Below, piece by piece: positions 17,356-25,200 of a stretch of DNA of 36,639 bases. The notes beneath the pieces were generated by a model that had not been told where the DNA came from, searched no databases, and saw only the letters and a list, made by a program, of their open reading frames with translations. How positions within the stretch are numbered: position 1 is the stretch's first letter; every line of letters starts with the position of its first letter. Origin of the DNA: an uncultured Acidimicrobiaceae bacterium. Its GTDB lineage: Bacteria; Actinomycetota; Acidimicrobiia; Spongiisociales; UBA5794. The stretch covers positions 1 through 36,639 of the forward strand of contig CAMYIJ010000025.1 in NCBI GenBank assembly GCA_947258375.1, given 5' to 3'. Made by a program: the position numbers and the translations under genes.

Positions 17356-17383
17356 GCGGACGCCGGCCGGGTGGAATGAACCG

Positions 17384-18079
17384 CTACTGCCACAATGCCA
17401 GGACGCGAGCAGCCTCAGCGAACCCGTGAACGGACTCTGATGGCGAAGCCTCCAGTGCGGCCGGTTGCTCTCGGATGTGTAGCTGCTCAGGGTGGACGAG
17501 TCGTACCGAGAGCCAGCCACGCCGTCTCGGGGCTACGAAGTCCTTGAGTGGATTGTCGCCGATATAGACGAGTTGTTCTCCGGAATAGCCCCAAAGCTCC
17601 TCGACTCGCTCGAATGCCCTTTCGTGGGGCTTGCGAAACTCAATGCCCCAGGCGTCGGTGAGGATTGTCGGATCCGTTGTCCCTGACAGTCCGAGAGCGG
17701 TCAGTTTGGCGCTTTGACTCGCTACCGGCCCGTCGGTGATCATTCCCAGCTTCAGGCCGCGCTGCCGCAGGCCCTCGAGGAGGTCAACGGCCCCTGGAAG
17801 CAGGCTGATCGTCGGCTCGTGACTCCGGTACGTCTCAACAAGATCCCGGACTGTGACACGAGCTGCTAGCTGGGGATCCCTCCGCAGCACTTCGTCGAAT
17901 ACGCGGCCCCGGAAGGAAGCATCGCTTGCGACTTGTCCCAGTTGGGCCCGGCACTCGCTGGCCGGCCGAGCGCTGATCTCAGCCATGCGTCGCGAGACCG
18001 CCGCGAAGCCGCTCTCCACATACGCGCGTTCCAGGTACAGGGTATCGTCGAGATCGAACACGACCCCGCGAATCACCAT
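17384..18079 (-). CDS. HAD-superfamily hydrolase (phosphatase)
   Basis: The 231-residue protein has all HAD motifs: DLDDTLY (9-15, nucleophile D9 and acid/base D11), MITDG (113-117), K150 in RKPHERAF, and GDNPLKD (174-180). A helical cap domain lies between the first two motifs. The family removes phosphate from small molecules. Its start overlaps the ATP-grasp stop by 7 bp, so the two are co-translated and probably act in one step series, for example making or activating an amino-acid-like substituent of the glycan. The substrate is not readable from sequence. Confidence 0.87.
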   Translation of the reverse strand: MVIRGVVFDLDDTLYLERAYVESGFAAVSRRMAEISARPASECRAQLGQVASDASFRGRVFDEVLRRDPQLAARVTVRDLVETYRSHEPTISLLPGAVDLLEGLRQRGLKLGMITDGPVASQSAKLTALGLSGTTDPTILTDAWGIEFRKPHERAFERVEELWGYSGEQLVYIGDNPLKDFVAPRRRGWLSVRLVHPEQLHIREQPAALEASPSESVHGFAEAARVLALWQ

Positions 18080-19032
18080 GGCGGCTGCCTCGTAAACGTC
18101 TCCGTGAGGCTCCGCGTCATGTAGAGGCCTACCTCATAGTCGAAGACGCCGGGCTCAACTGCTTTTCCGGCGGCGAGGTCAATCAGCCACTCCGGGTATT
18201 TTGCTCCCGCAGCAAAGGCGAGCGGCACTCCGCCGCCGAATCGCGGGTTGATCTCGATGAGGGTCGGCTCCGGATCTGAAAGGATCGCTTGGATTGTTAT
18301 CGGACCCAGTCCACCGCGGGCACCCACGAAGGAAAACACCTTCATCAGCCAGTCACCGATACTCTTCGGCGAAAGAGTGACGCCCTGAATCGATTCCCCA
18401 CACAGGGTTCGAATCCTACGTCGAGGGACGCAATGCAAGAGCCGACCGTTCAGGTCTAGCAACGCATCCACCGTGATCTCGTCGCCGTCGATGAACTCTT
18501 GGATGATCAGATCATCAGATCGAGCGAGCAGCCCCGGGAGCTCATTCGGCGCGCAGAATGACACACCCACGCTGGCAGAGCCCTTCCGGGGTTTAGTAAC
18601 GAGAGCTCTGGGAAGATTCGCGGGTGTATTCCCCGGTTGCCATGTCTGAGGGTGTTTGAGCCCGGCTTCGGCGAAAGCGCGTGCCGATGCCAGCTTGTCC
18701 GTCGTGATTTCAATCAGCCTGGTGTGGGATACGACGGCCAGGCAACCGAGCTCCGCGAATTGAGCCCGGCTTTCGGCGAGAACCATGAGTTCGGTGTCGA
18801 TCGTCGGTACCAAGAGGCCGATTTCGTTTTGATCCACGATCTCGAGAAGGCGATGCGGATACGACGGGTCCGTCGCCCGAGGAACTCTGAAGGAACCATC
18901 GCTCACTTGATGGGCAGGAGCTAGAGCGTCAATGTCAGCCGTGTAGACGGCTCCGCCAAGCGGCCGTGCTGCTTGTTTGAAGGCTGTGGTGAGTCCCGTG
19001 CGGCGACCGGCGCTGGTCAGGAGGATGTTCAT
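18073..19032 (-). CDS. ATP-grasp ligase (carbamoyl-phosphate synthase/PylC-like fold)
   Basis: The 319-residue product starts MNILLTSAGRRTGL, and has K147 in TKPRKGSASVG, the ATP-contacting IIQEFIDGDEITVD (176-189), and the catalytic metal-binding EINPRFGGG (260-268). These are standard ATP-grasp features. Such enzymes form amide or similar bonds through an acyl-phosphate. In polysaccharide loci they are candidates for attaching amino acids to sugars or for making unusual acids. The ATG at 19032 is chosen because the conserved N-terminus begins there; an upstream in-frame ATG at 19101 would add 23 residues without family similarity. It is coupled to the HAD gene. Confidence 0.85.
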   Translation of the reverse strand: MNILLTSAGRRTGLTTAFKQAARPLGGAVYTADIDALAPAHQVSDGSFRVPRATDPSYPHRLLEIVDQNEIGLLVPTIDTELMVLAESRAQFAELGCLAVVSHTRLIEITTDKLASARAFAEAGLKHPQTWQPGNTPANLPRALVTKPRKGSASVGVSFCAPNELPGLLARSDDLIIQEFIDGDEITVDALLDLNGRLLHCVPRRRIRTLCGESIQGVTLSPKSIGDWLMKVFSFVGARGGLGPITIQAILSDPEPTLIEINPRFGGGVPLAFAAGAKYPEWLIDLAAGKAVEPGVFDYEVGLYMTRSLTETFTRQPPW

Positions 19033-19116
19033 GTGCGTTTCGAACCTAGTGGACTGTCGGTGTCGGCGGAGTAGGACCGTTTCGTCCGCAGCTTGCGGCA
19101 AGTCGACCGCGATCTC

Positions 19117-20931
19117 TCAGCGATGCCAGGTTGCCAGCGCCGGATCGTCAATCAGTTTCGCCAGGTGCTCACGGGTCGTTGCTCCGTCGAGCAGGGCCGG
19201 GTCGAGCGGGGGTACCGTGCATCTCCACAACTGCTCGTGAGGTTTGTCGACCGTTGTGTCATCCGCCGAAAACAGCACCTCGTGGAGTTTTTCGCCCGGT
19301 CGCAAACCGATCACCTTGATGTTGGCCGGAACCCCCGGCTTCAATTGCGCCGCCAGCCTGTGAGCCAGGTCGATGATCTTGACCGGTTCACCCATCTCCA
19401 GTACCAGGACGTTGCCGTCCCCGCCGATTGCGCCCGCTTGAACGACGAGTTGTACCGCCTCTGGGATCGTCATGAAATAGCGCGTCGCCTCGGGATGGGT
19501 GATCGTAAGAGGTCGGCCTTGGGTCAGTTGCTCACGGAACGTTGGGATTACCGAGCCGTCGCTACCGAGCACGTTGCCGAATCGCACCGACATGAACACC
19601 CCTGTGGTGAGGGGAGCGAAGTGGGCGGTGAAGCGCTCCCCGATTCGTTTGGTGAAGCCAAGCACATTGACCGGGTCGGCTGCCTTGTCGGTGCTTATGT
19701 TGACGAAGCGCTCCACCTGGGTGTCCGCCGCCGCGGCCAGCACGTTGAAGGTTCCCTGCACATTGGTCTTGATCGCCTCTGCCGGGTATGACTCGAGGAA
19801 CGGCACGTGCTTGTGAGCGGCGGCATGGAAGACGACCTGAGGGCTTTCTCGTTCGAAGATCTCTTGCAGGGCTTCGGGATCCCGGATATCGGCCAGAATG
19901 AGATCCGGAGAGTCGAGAGAACCCGATCCGTCCATGCTGAGGCTCAACCGGTGCAGGTTGCTCTCGGAGTGGTCGAGCATGAGCAATCTGGCCGGGTTGA
20001 AATGTCTGATCGTTGCGCAGAGCTCCGAACCGATAGAACCGCCCGCCCCCGTTACCAGCACCCGCTTGCCTTCGAGATACCCGGCGATCTGTTCGAGGTC
20101 GAGCCGCACCTCGTCACGCTCGAGAAAGTCGGCAAGGGCGATGTCGCGAATGTCACGGACCCGCACCCCGTGCTCGACGATCTGCGAAAGGCGCGGCAAC
20201 ACCCGCACCGTGAGGCCTGCCGCCTGAGCCCGGTCGGCGACGTCGACTATCACATCATGGGGAGCCGCCGGCATGGCAATCAGAAGCACGTCGGCGTCAA
20301 AACGTTCGGCCGCCGCGGCGATGTCCTTCTTGCCGCCAACGACTCGGAGCTCCTGCATGCGCCGTTTCGCCTTGGTGGGATCATCATCTAGAAGTGCCAC
20401 CGGCACCGTGTCGGCTTCGGGGTCACGCTGGAGCGCCTGCACCAGCTGGTACCCAGCGTCACCAGCTCCGAAAACGATCGCCCTATGTTCCCGGTCGTGC
20501 CCCGAGCGGCCCGATATCTCAACGATGAGCCGACCAACGTAACGTACACCAAGCGCCCCCAACATCTGGTACGCCGTCGCCGCCAATACGGCGCTGATCG
20601 GCAGCAGGCTGGGCGAGCCTGTGAGAACCACCAAGAGTGTGGCCGCGCTGCCGGCGAGGACGGATGATGCTACGACCAGCATTACCTCGCCGAACGAAGC
20701 GATAGGGTGCCTGCCGCGATAGAGGCCCATCAGTACGCCGGCCGTCAGCTGCATTGCGATCGCGACGACAGCAACTTTCGCGTAATTCGATGCGACGATC
20801 GCCTCAGGCTCGAAGCTCAGTCTGGCGAGGGTGGCGACGTAGAGAGCTCCGAGCCACAGGGCCGCATCGAGCACTGCAGACAGCGGAAACCGCCAGCGGC
20901 GGAAATGCCCGAACCATCTCTTTTGTTGCAC
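19117..20931 (-). CDS. Membrane-bound UDP-sugar 4,6-dehydratase (PglF/WbpM/CapD long type)
   Basis: The 604-residue protein has an N-terminal membrane part (about 4 helices within residues 15-130), a first Rossmann domain (FGAGDAGYQL, 154-163) and a second, catalytic SDR domain with TGAGGSIGSEL (294-304), HAAAHKHVPFLE (369-380) and STDKAADPVNVLGFTK (413-428). The residue four before the catalytic Lys is Leu, where the family has Tyr or Met. It should make UDP-4-keto-6-deoxy-GlcNAc, which the DegT-family enzyme can aminate. It is distinct from the shorter FnlA-type enzyme in this window, so the locus has two dehydratases feeding two branches. Confidence 0.9.
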   Translation of the reverse strand: MQQKRWFGHFRRWRFPLSAVLDAALWLGALYVATLARLSFEPEAIVASNYAKVAVVAIAMQLTAGVLMGLYRGRHPIASFGEVMLVVASSVLAGSAATLLVVLTGSPSLLPISAVLAATAYQMLGALGVRYVGRLIVEISGRSGHDREHRAIVFGAGDAGYQLVQALQRDPEADTVPVALLDDDPTKAKRRMQELRVVGGKKDIAAAAERFDADVLLIAMPAAPHDVIVDVADRAQAAGLTVRVLPRLSQIVEHGVRVRDIRDIALADFLERDEVRLDLEQIAGYLEGKRVLVTGAGGSIGSELCATIRHFNPARLLMLDHSESNLHRLSLSMDGSGSLDSPDLILADIRDPEALQEIFERESPQVVFHAAAHKHVPFLESYPAEAIKTNVQGTFNVLAAAADTQVERFVNISTDKAADPVNVLGFTKRIGERFTAHFAPLTTGVFMSVRFGNVLGSDGSVIPTFREQLTQGRPLTITHPEATRYFMTIPEAVQLVVQAGAIGGDGNVLVLEMGEPVKIIDLAHRLAAQLKPGVPANIKVIGLRPGEKLHEVLFSADDTTVDKPHEQLWRCTVPPLDPALLDGATTREHLAKLIDDPALATWHR

Positions 20932-21028
20932 GGGACCCCCGGTTCCTGAATGGCTCTACTCTACGCCCTGGCGAGCGCCGCGGCGCGTTTGACGACCTTG
21001 GCGGGCCCATCGGACGACCGCAAGACCG

Positions 21029-22663
21029 TCACTCCTCCCGCCCGTAGCCGTACCCATAGCCGTACCCGTAGTACCTGCCGTATCCATACCGGCCATGCTT
21101 GTGATCAGCACGGTTGAAGACGTATCCCAGCAGGGGTTTCCCTGCCATCTCGATCCTGCTGCGGGTTTCCTCTAGAGCTCGCATGGGTGTGCCCTGTTCG
21201 ACCACAAGGACTATCCCGTCCACCTGAGAGGCGATGTCCGAAGCCTCAGATGCCGCCAGCACAGGTGCCGAGTCGAAAACCACTAACGGAGCGGCCGAGC
21301 GCAATGTGGTCATCAGCTTACGGAATCCCGGTGAGCGGAAGAAGCCTGCCGCGCTTGTCACCCTCGAGCCGGTGGGAACCACGTTCAGCTCCGCATCCTC
21401 GGAGACCCGCCACCGCTGCAGGCAGTCCATGAGCTCGAGGTCTTCACGGTTTGCCAGATCGGTTAGGCCAAGCGCCGCCTCGGTGCCACCCATTCGAGTG
21501 AGTCCGCGGGCCCGCTCGTCGGCATCAACCAGAAGCAGCTGTGTACCGTCGCCGAGTGCGGCTACCGATAGGTTGAGAGCCGTGATCGTCTTGCCCGCGG
21601 CGGGGCCCGGGCTGGTAATGAGCACCGTTGAGCCTTCAATCTGGCCAAGCGCGAACTCCAGCGAGGAGACTATGAACTGGTATGCCTCGGCGGCTGCAGA
21701 TGTCGGCTCGAAGATCGTGGGCACCGGGCCTTCGTGCTTGGCCCAGGTGAATTCGGGTACCTCTCCGAGCAGCGGGGCTTCCAGGACGGGCGCCGGATCG
21801 TGGCGGTCCTGGGCCAGCGGTAGCCGTTCAGTCCGCCACCAGGCAAGAGCGCCGGCGCCAAGGAGTCCCAGCACCGTGGCCAGGGCGGCGTTGCGCAGCG
21901 GCTTTGGCGTAGCAGGCGACAGCGGCACCTCGGCCCGCTCGAGGTACTGCACTCCAGAGCCGTAGAGCGCCATGTTGACATTGATCTGTTCGATGCGGGT
22001 TTCGAGTGTGACAAGCTGCGCGATGGCCGCATCCCGTTCCGCCTGGAATGCCAGGTTGTCGGGACTCTCTGCCAGCGTGCCCTCGAGGTCGTCGACCCGA
22101 CCCCGCAGCGTGTCCCGCGAATCAACCAATTGGGCGATGGCAGCGTTGGCGTTGAACTCCACTTCCTCGCCAACCAACTCTTGGTAGGCGTCGGCTATGG
22201 CGTTGGCCAGGTTGGCGGCCCCTTCGGCAGTAGGCTGAGTTGCCCGTATGGTGACGAGGTCGAGGTTCTGTGACGGGGTCACCGAGACCGCGCTCGTGAC
22301 GTCCTCCAGCGTCAAGGTCGGGAGGGCGGGTAGGTTGTCAATAGCGCGTTGCGCTACCTCCGTGGACTCAGCGAATTCGGCTTGATTCCGCACGTAGCGC
22401 GATAGGTCACGAATCACCGTCGAGCCATCGTCGAAGACACCCGAAGTGCGCGGATCGGTGAGGATCATGCCGGCCTCGGCCTCATAGGTGGTTGCCTGGA
22501 GAAACGACAGCCCGTAGCCGGCGCCGCCGGCTATGAGCGCCGCCACCAGCACCAGCCAGCGAAACCGCCACAAGGCCTCGAGAAGGCTGGACCCGTTCAC
22601 TGCCGCCATGTCGACGGCGTCGAACGCCTCGATGCCACGCGCCTGCGGGACGTCACCCTTCAT
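21029..22663 (-). CDS. Polysaccharide co-polymerase fused to bacterial tyrosine kinase (Wzz-BY-kinase)
   Basis: The 544-residue protein combines a Wzz-like chain-length domain (first helix about 37-55, second about 258-275, coiled segment about 170-230 between them) with a cytoplasmic kinase domain. The kinase has Walker A SPGPAAGKT (351-359), Walker A' LLLVDAD (376-382) and Walker B VVFDSAP (461-467). The C-terminus is a Tyr cluster of eight tyrosines among residues 526-540 in a GYGYG pattern, the usual autophosphorylation tail. These proteins control polymer length and export with Wzy. GGGGAG lies 9 bases before the ATG. The arrangement as one chain, not a CpsC/CpsD pair, resembles actinobacterial and proteobacterial forms. 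Confidence 0.92.
   Translation of the reverse strand: MKGDVPQARGIEAFDAVDMAAVNGSSLLEALWRFRWLVLVAALIAGGAGYGLSFLQATTYEAEAGMILTDPRTSGVFDDGSTVIRDLSRYVRNQAEFAESTEVAQRAIDNLPALPTLTLEDVTSAVSVTPSQNLDLVTIRATQPTAEGAANLANAIADAYQELVGEEVEFNANAAIAQLVDSRDTLRGRVDDLEGTLAESPDNLAFQAERDAAIAQLVTLETRIEQINVNMALYGSGVQYLERAEVPLSPATPKPLRNAALATVLGLLGAGALAWWRTERLPLAQDRHDPAPVLEAPLLGEVPEFTWAKHEGPVPTIFEPTSAAAEAYQFIVSSLEFALGQIEGSTVLITSPGPAAGKTITALNLSVAALGDGTQLLLVDADERARGLTRMGGTEAALGLTDLANREDLELMDCLQRWRVSEDAELNVVPTGSRVTSAAGFFRSPGFRKLMTTLRSAAPLVVFDSAPVLAASEASDIASQVDGIVLVVEQGTPMRALEETRSRIEMAGKPLLGYVFNRADHKHGRYGYGRYYGYGYGYGYGREE
21041..21088 (-). repeat. Tyr-Gly repeat coding for the kinase tail
   Basis: On the plus strand a 12-base unit, TAGCCGTACCCA/G, occurs twice in tandem (21045-21068) with looser copies after it. 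It encodes the GYGYGYG tail of the kinase and is probably prone to copy-number change. Confidence 0.7.
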
Positions 22664-22801
22664 TTGCGTGTTCTCCCCTTGGGCTAGTCAGTCGGGCGGC
22701 GATAGCTGACGTATCGCGGGCCGCGACTCCGGAAATCATCGGGGCAGCATAGTCGACCGGTGGGTCGGGTCCGTCTTGCCCGGGCGCGCGGAAGTCGCTC
22801 C

Positions 22802-24559
22802 TCATGGCCTACATTCCGTTGGAAGCGACGCCGTTCTGGTCTCCAGGAAGACGGACGGGGGCTGCTCCAACATGGCCAGCGTGGCGGGAACGACGAGCGG
22901 CTGAGGCTGGATCCGCATGCTGTACTCCGGCGTCAGAATCTGCTCCTGCCAGGCAATGGCGGCAGTCGATTGTTCGCCGGGTGAGGCAAAGACCAGAACA
23001 GATGCCACCGGGCGCCCCAGCTCCACGTCGGTCGTGCCGCCGGTCGGGGCACCGTCCACGGAGAGGTCGATGATCTCGGCTCCGGCGGGCAGATAGAAGC
23101 TGACCCACCACTGACCATTACCGCCTATGCCGCCGCCGGCGGGGAACTCCGCATCGCCCGGCATCCGGTTCTCCAGAGTGACAGACACCTCACCCGTGGC
23201 GAAGCACCCGGCCAGCTTGACGTCGGCCGACAGGTCGGTCGCCGTGAAGACGTCGATCTTATTGGCGGCGAAGTTCTGGACGACGACCTCAACGTCACCG
23301 GGGTCGCCCGGCAGCACCGCGCCGTCGGTGCCGGCGCGTGCGAAGAGGTCGTCGGCAGCGGTTTCAGCCATGAAGAACGCAATGCGACGCTCGCGGGCAG
23401 CCCGCCGGGCGCCCGCCACCAGTGATGTCCTATCGGCCGTAGTGCCCTGGACAAACTGATCGAAGGCCTGGGCCACGACGGATGCGACATAGACGTCCTG
23501 CTCTTCTTGCGAGAACCTTTTGTAGGAGTCAATCAGGAACTCCGTGGCGAGCGTCTCCGCCACGAGTGGCGCTCCGTCGACGATGATTGGGGGGAAGGCC
23601 TCCAGCAGATATCCGAGGGCCACCAGGTCGATGCGAGCTATGAGATCGGGCTCGATTCCGGTCACGCCGGCAAAGAGGCGCCCGGCAACGTCGGCGACAG
23701 TTGGGAAGTCAGGCGACAGGTTTACGTTCGACCACAGTGTGGTATTGGCGAGAAAGCCCCCGTATCGGCTCATGTAGTCATTCGGAGCCTCGACACTGAC
23801 AAATTGGCCGGTGGGGTCCCGCGGAGCACTCGGATAGAAGTGCGCAATACTCAGCCCACCATCGTCAATCTCCAGGAGGGCCAGGGCGCCCATCAGCCCC
23901 CCGGTGGCACGAAGCTCTGCACCGTTCTCGAGCAGCACGAGGATGCGGAATGGGTCCTCGCCGGCGGCGGCGGCGCCGATGCGGTTGAGCAGCGGTTCGG
24001 CTCCGGTGAGGACGTCCACCAGAGCCGCGGTGGTGTCGTCTACATCGCCGAGGGGGTCCCTGACCGCCGCCAGCCGCGGCCGGGGGGAATCCTCAACGGT
24101 GCTGCGCGCCACGAGCGCGTGATCGAGGGCAGCCTTGCGGGTTGCCTCCAGGAGCTCCACTGCGGCGGGGTCAATTCGTCCCTTCTCGAATAGGGGTGGC
24201 CGTTCGGCAACGAAGAAATCGAGGATTTCGATGATGGCAAGCGTCGCCTCCCGGACTGCCGTAATCCCGGCCGCGCCGGCCCGCACCTCGGTGTGGACGA
24301 AGGGCACTGCACCGACCACGCTTGCCAACGGAGAGTTGACTTCCTTGCCTGCCTCGTCCAACCGGTCGACTGCCGAGTCCAACTCGCCGCGGGCGGCCTC
24401 CAACTCTCCATCCTCAACCAGGGCGACTGCTCGCAGAATCTCGGCACGTGCCTCGTTCGCCAGTGATCGAGCCTGCAGGAGGTTGACAACCCCGAGCAGC
24501 ACCATGATGACGAGGACAATTCCAAGGATTGTGAGGATCCGGGCGCGTCGTCGAAACAC
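22802..24559 (-). CDS. DUF4012 domain membrane protein
   Basis: The 585-residue protein starts at a GTG with one N-terminal helix (about 9-29) after an arginine-rich leader, then a helical stalk (about 30-75) and a large external domain. The DUF4012 signature ENGAELRATGGLMG is at 211-224. DUF4012 proteins occur in actinobacterial glycan loci beside Wzz-kinase and flippase genes, and are related in position to LytR-CpsA-Psr proteins, but no reaction is established. The location, downstream of the PKD gene and upstream of the Wzz-kinase on the same strand, suggests a role in assembly or attachment of the polymer outside the membrane. Confidence 0.88.
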   Translation of the reverse strand: MFRRRARILTILGIVLVIMVLLGVVNLLQARSLANEARAEILRAVALVEDGELEAARGELDSAVDRLDEAGKEVNSPLASVVGAVPFVHTEVRAGAAGITAVREATLAIIEILDFFVAERPPLFEKGRIDPAAVELLEATRKAALDHALVARSTVEDSPRPRLAAVRDPLGDVDDTTAALVDVLTGAEPLLNRIGAAAAGEDPFRILVLLENGAELRATGGLMGALALLEIDDGGLSIAHFYPSAPRDPTGQFVSVEAPNDYMSRYGGFLANTTLWSNVNLSPDFPTVADVAGRLFAGVTGIEPDLIARIDLVALGYLLEAFPPIIVDGAPLVAETLATEFLIDSYKRFSQEEQDVYVASVVAQAFDQFVQGTTADRTSLVAGARRAARERRIAFFMAETAADDLFARAGTDGAVLPGDPGDVEVVVQNFAANKIDVFTATDLSADVKLAGCFATGEVSVTLENRMPGDAEFPAGGGIGGNGQWWVSFYLPAGAEIIDLSVDGAPTGGTTDVELGRPVASVLVFASPGEQSTAAIAWQEQILTPEYSMRIQPQPLVVPATLAMLEQPPSVFLETRTASLPTECRP

Positions 24560-24592
24560 CCAGCGAATCTAGCTGTCAGCCGGCGAGGCGGC

Positions 24593-25027
24593 TCAGTTGT
24601 TGGCCCGGGAGCGGCGGGTAGCCCACAATGCTCCGGCACCGAGAAGGCCCAGGATGGCCGCGATCAGGATGAAGGTTCCAGCGTCGAAGCCGGTGAACGA
24701 CAGCCCTGCGGCGAAGGTCAACGTGCGAGATAGCACCGTTGCCCCGCAAGTGGCCGTGACGTCATAGGTCCCATCTGCCGCGTAGACGTGCTCGGCCGGG
24801 TTCCCTGTGCCGGTTGTGCCGTCGCCGAAATCCCAGGTGCAGTCGCTGCCCTGGCCCCTGGCTACGAAAGATACGTCGAGACCCTCGGCGGCGACGGTGA
24901 CGGCCGGAGCCAGTGCAGTTGTTGTGACACCGCCTCCTGAGTAGGGCTCCTCAGTCGCCATCGCGGCACCCGGCAGGATGACGAGAGTGGCAAGAAGAAT
25001 CACTGGGATGATTCGTAGATGACGCAC
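24593..25027 (-). CDS. Small secreted PKD-domain protein with sortase-like C-terminal signal
   Basis: The 144-residue product begins at the GTG at 25027 because AAGGAG lies 6 bases upstream; the ATG at 25042 would place that site inside the gene. Residues 1-23 are a signal peptide (cleavage near AMA). A single PKD-like beta-sandwich follows, with WDFGDGTTG at 65-73 and HVYAADGTYDVT near 80-91; Cys63 and Cys94 may form a disulfide. The end reads LSFTG (109-113), then a hydrophobic helix and a basic RRSR tail, the architecture of a cell-wall sorting signal. It could be a wall-anchored partner of the glycan. Confidence 0.8.
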   Translation of the reverse strand: MRHLRIIPVILLATLVILPGAAMATEEPYSGGGVTTTALAPAVTVAAEGLDVSFVARGQGSDCTWDFGDGTTGTGNPAEHVYAADGTYDVTATCGATVLSRTLTFAAGLSFTGFDAGTFILIAAILGLLGAGALWATRRSRANN

Positions 25028-25033
25028 TGTCCA

Positions 25034-25039
25034 CTCCTT
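25034..25039 (-). promoter_or_regulatory. Ribosome binding site that sets the PKD-protein start
   Basis: AAGGAG on the minus strand, 6 bases from the GTG at 25027. It falls within the longer frame beginning at ATG 25042. Confidence 0.7.
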
Positions 25040-25057
25040 CATGGTCTTGCCGCTTGC

Positions 25058-25083
25058 GTGCGAGCCGCACTCTTTCGTCGGCT
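25058..25083 (-). promoter_or_regulatory. Two overlapping hairpins in the PKD-gene leader
   Basis: In plus-strand letters, GTGCG-AGC-CGCAC (25058-25070) forms one 5-bp hairpin. AGCCG (25063-25067) can pair instead with CGGCT (25079-25083). The two exclude each other and lie about 30 bases upstream of the ribosome site. A regulatory switch is possible, but stems this short can arise by chance. Confidence 0.25.
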
Positions 25084-25161
25084 ATAGGTCCGTAAACCTT
25101 TACCGCGTAACCGCAATCGAAAGCAACAAATCCGGTGACTGAGATTGAGCATACCAGTAAT

Positions 25162-25200
25162 TCCTAGAGGGTGGTCATTCCCCCTCGCAGGAAACTAGGA
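25162..25200 (-). terminator. Terminator-like hairpin at the end of the PP2C gene
   Basis: TCCTAGAGGG (25162-25171) pairs with CCCTC (25182-25186) and, after a bulge, TAGGA (25196-25200), overlapping the phosphatase stop codon. No clear T-run follows in the minus direction. It separates the phosphatase from the PKD gene. Confidence 0.4.

Noticed and set aside
21041..21088. Tandem repeats as a CRISPR-like array
   Set aside because: Units are 12 bases without spacers and encode the Tyr-rich kinase tail.
25028..25161. Possible cyclic-di-GMP riboswitch in the PKD-gene leader
   Set aside because: The GAAA and ACGCAA-like words are present, but the order and the rest of the GEMM core do not fit.
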